DNA of 8,345 nt from an uncultured Bacteroidota bacterium. GTDB lineage: Bacteria > Bacteroidota > Bacteroidia > Chitinophagales > Chitinophagaceae. The DNA lies in NCBI GenBank assembly GCA_903881265.1, contig CAIRSV010000190.1, positions 1 to 8,345 of the forward strand. Direction: 5' to 3'. Below the pieces are notes generated by a model. That model saw nothing but the letters and a program-made list of their open reading frames with translations. It made no database searches and was not told the DNA's origin. Positions within the stretch are counted from its first letter, which is position 1, and each line of letters begins with the position of its first letter. The translations under genes were made by a program, and so were the position numbers. This document shows positions 8,014 to 8,345 of the stretch, one piece after another.

Positions 8014-8048
8014 ATCAACGCTTTCGAGAGAAAGCGTTGATTGTTTTT
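8014..8048 (+). terminator. Perfect 12-bp hairpin with GAGA loop and T-tract (intrinsic terminator)
   Basis: The left arm is 8014-8025 (ATCAACGCTTTC), the loop is GAGA (8026-8029, a GNRA tetraloop) and the right arm is 8030-8041, with perfect pairing. TGTTTTT follows at 8042-8048. No T-tract follows in the opposite direction, so it is oriented to stop + strand transcription. The simple reading is the terminator of the receptor, secreted protein and PorV-like operon, whose last stop is at 7978. Because a candidate greA promoter lies immediately upstream, it may also be a leader structure in greA mRNA. Confidence 0.88.
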
Positions 8049-8077
8049 AATATCACCACAACAAGCATCTAGCAATT

Positions 8078-8345
8078 ATGAGTACTATAACCTACGTTAC
8101 AAAGGAAACATTAGAGCATATGATTGAGGAATTAAATTTTCTTAAATCGGCGGGACGGTCTGAAATAGCCAAAGCGATAGCAGAAGCTAGAGAAAAAGGC
8201 GATTTAAAGGAAAATGCAGAATACGATGCAGCCAAAGAAGCACAAGGTCACCATGAAGCTAGGATATCAATTCTTGATACAGCCATTATAAACTCTCGTG
8301 TTATTGATATAAGCACCATTGATACGAGTAAAGTAACCATACTTA
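8078..8345 (+). CDS. greA: Transcription elongation factor GreA (3'-truncated by window edge)
   Basis: GreA binds RNA polymerase and inserts its N-terminal coiled coil into the secondary channel to stimulate cleavage of backtracked RNA. The 89 codons present cover the whole coiled-coil domain and the start of the C-terminal FKBP-like domain; the family is usually about 157 residues. The diagnostic stretch IAKAIAEAREKGDLKENAEYDAAKEAQG (residues 30-57) includes the acidic tip, with Asp42 and Glu45 equivalent to E. coli Asp41 and Glu44, which hold the catalytic magnesium. The ATG at 8078 is chosen because it aligns with the family N-terminus. The upstream bases (AGCAATT) are A/T-rich without a Shine-Dalgarno sequence, normal for Bacteroidota. 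It is separated from the preceding operon by a strong terminator-like hairpin and is unrelated in function. Confidence 0.97.
   Translation, partial: MSTITYVTKETLEHMIEELNFLKSAGRSEIAKAIAEAREKGDLKENAEYDAAKEAQGHHEARISILDTAIINSRVIDISTIDTSKVTIL

Noticed and set aside
8014..8048. Hairpin as a recombination or attachment site, or part of a CRISPR array
   Set aside because: There is a single copy, perfect short arms with a tetraloop and a T-tract on one side, no repeats nearby, and no integrase or cas gene.

Overview
The window reads as a low-GC Bacteroidota chromosome. Support comes from a Bacteroidota-style TonB-dependent receptor, a PorV/PorQ-family outer-membrane protein, a large secreted protein ending in a type 9 secretion (T9SS)-like sorting domain, start codons without Shine-Dalgarno sequences, and a TAnnTTTG-type promoter element. 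The protein style resembles Saprospiria, Chitinophagia or Sphingobacteriia rather than Bacteroidales, but this placement is from memory and weak.

Layout: all genes are on the + strand. Positions 2-2755 hold the C-terminal 917 residues of a TonB-dependent receptor whose N-terminus and plug lie left of the window. Its stop overlaps by one base (TAATG) the start region of a 1360-residue secreted protein (2755-6837). After 28 bases comes a 370-residue PorV/PorQ-family protein (6866-7978). The spacing suggests one operon whose promoter is off the left edge. A 99-base gap follows. It holds a perfect 12-bp hairpin with a T-tract and, just before it, a Bacteroidota -7-like element. Then greA begins at 8078 and runs off the right edge (89 codons seen).

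How the genes may work together: all three operon products are predicted to act at or beyond the outer membrane. PorV is known in T9SS as the barrel that receives C-terminal sorting domains of cargo. The giant protein has a PNP...G...SGxY...K type tail, so the natural inference is that the PorV-like protein handles that protein as a dedicated partner. The TonB-dependent receptor would then provide an energised channel or a docking site. No member of this trio has a function I can name, so the trio is the best candidate in the window for an undescribed system. greA is ordinary housekeeping, but its leader layout deserves a second look.
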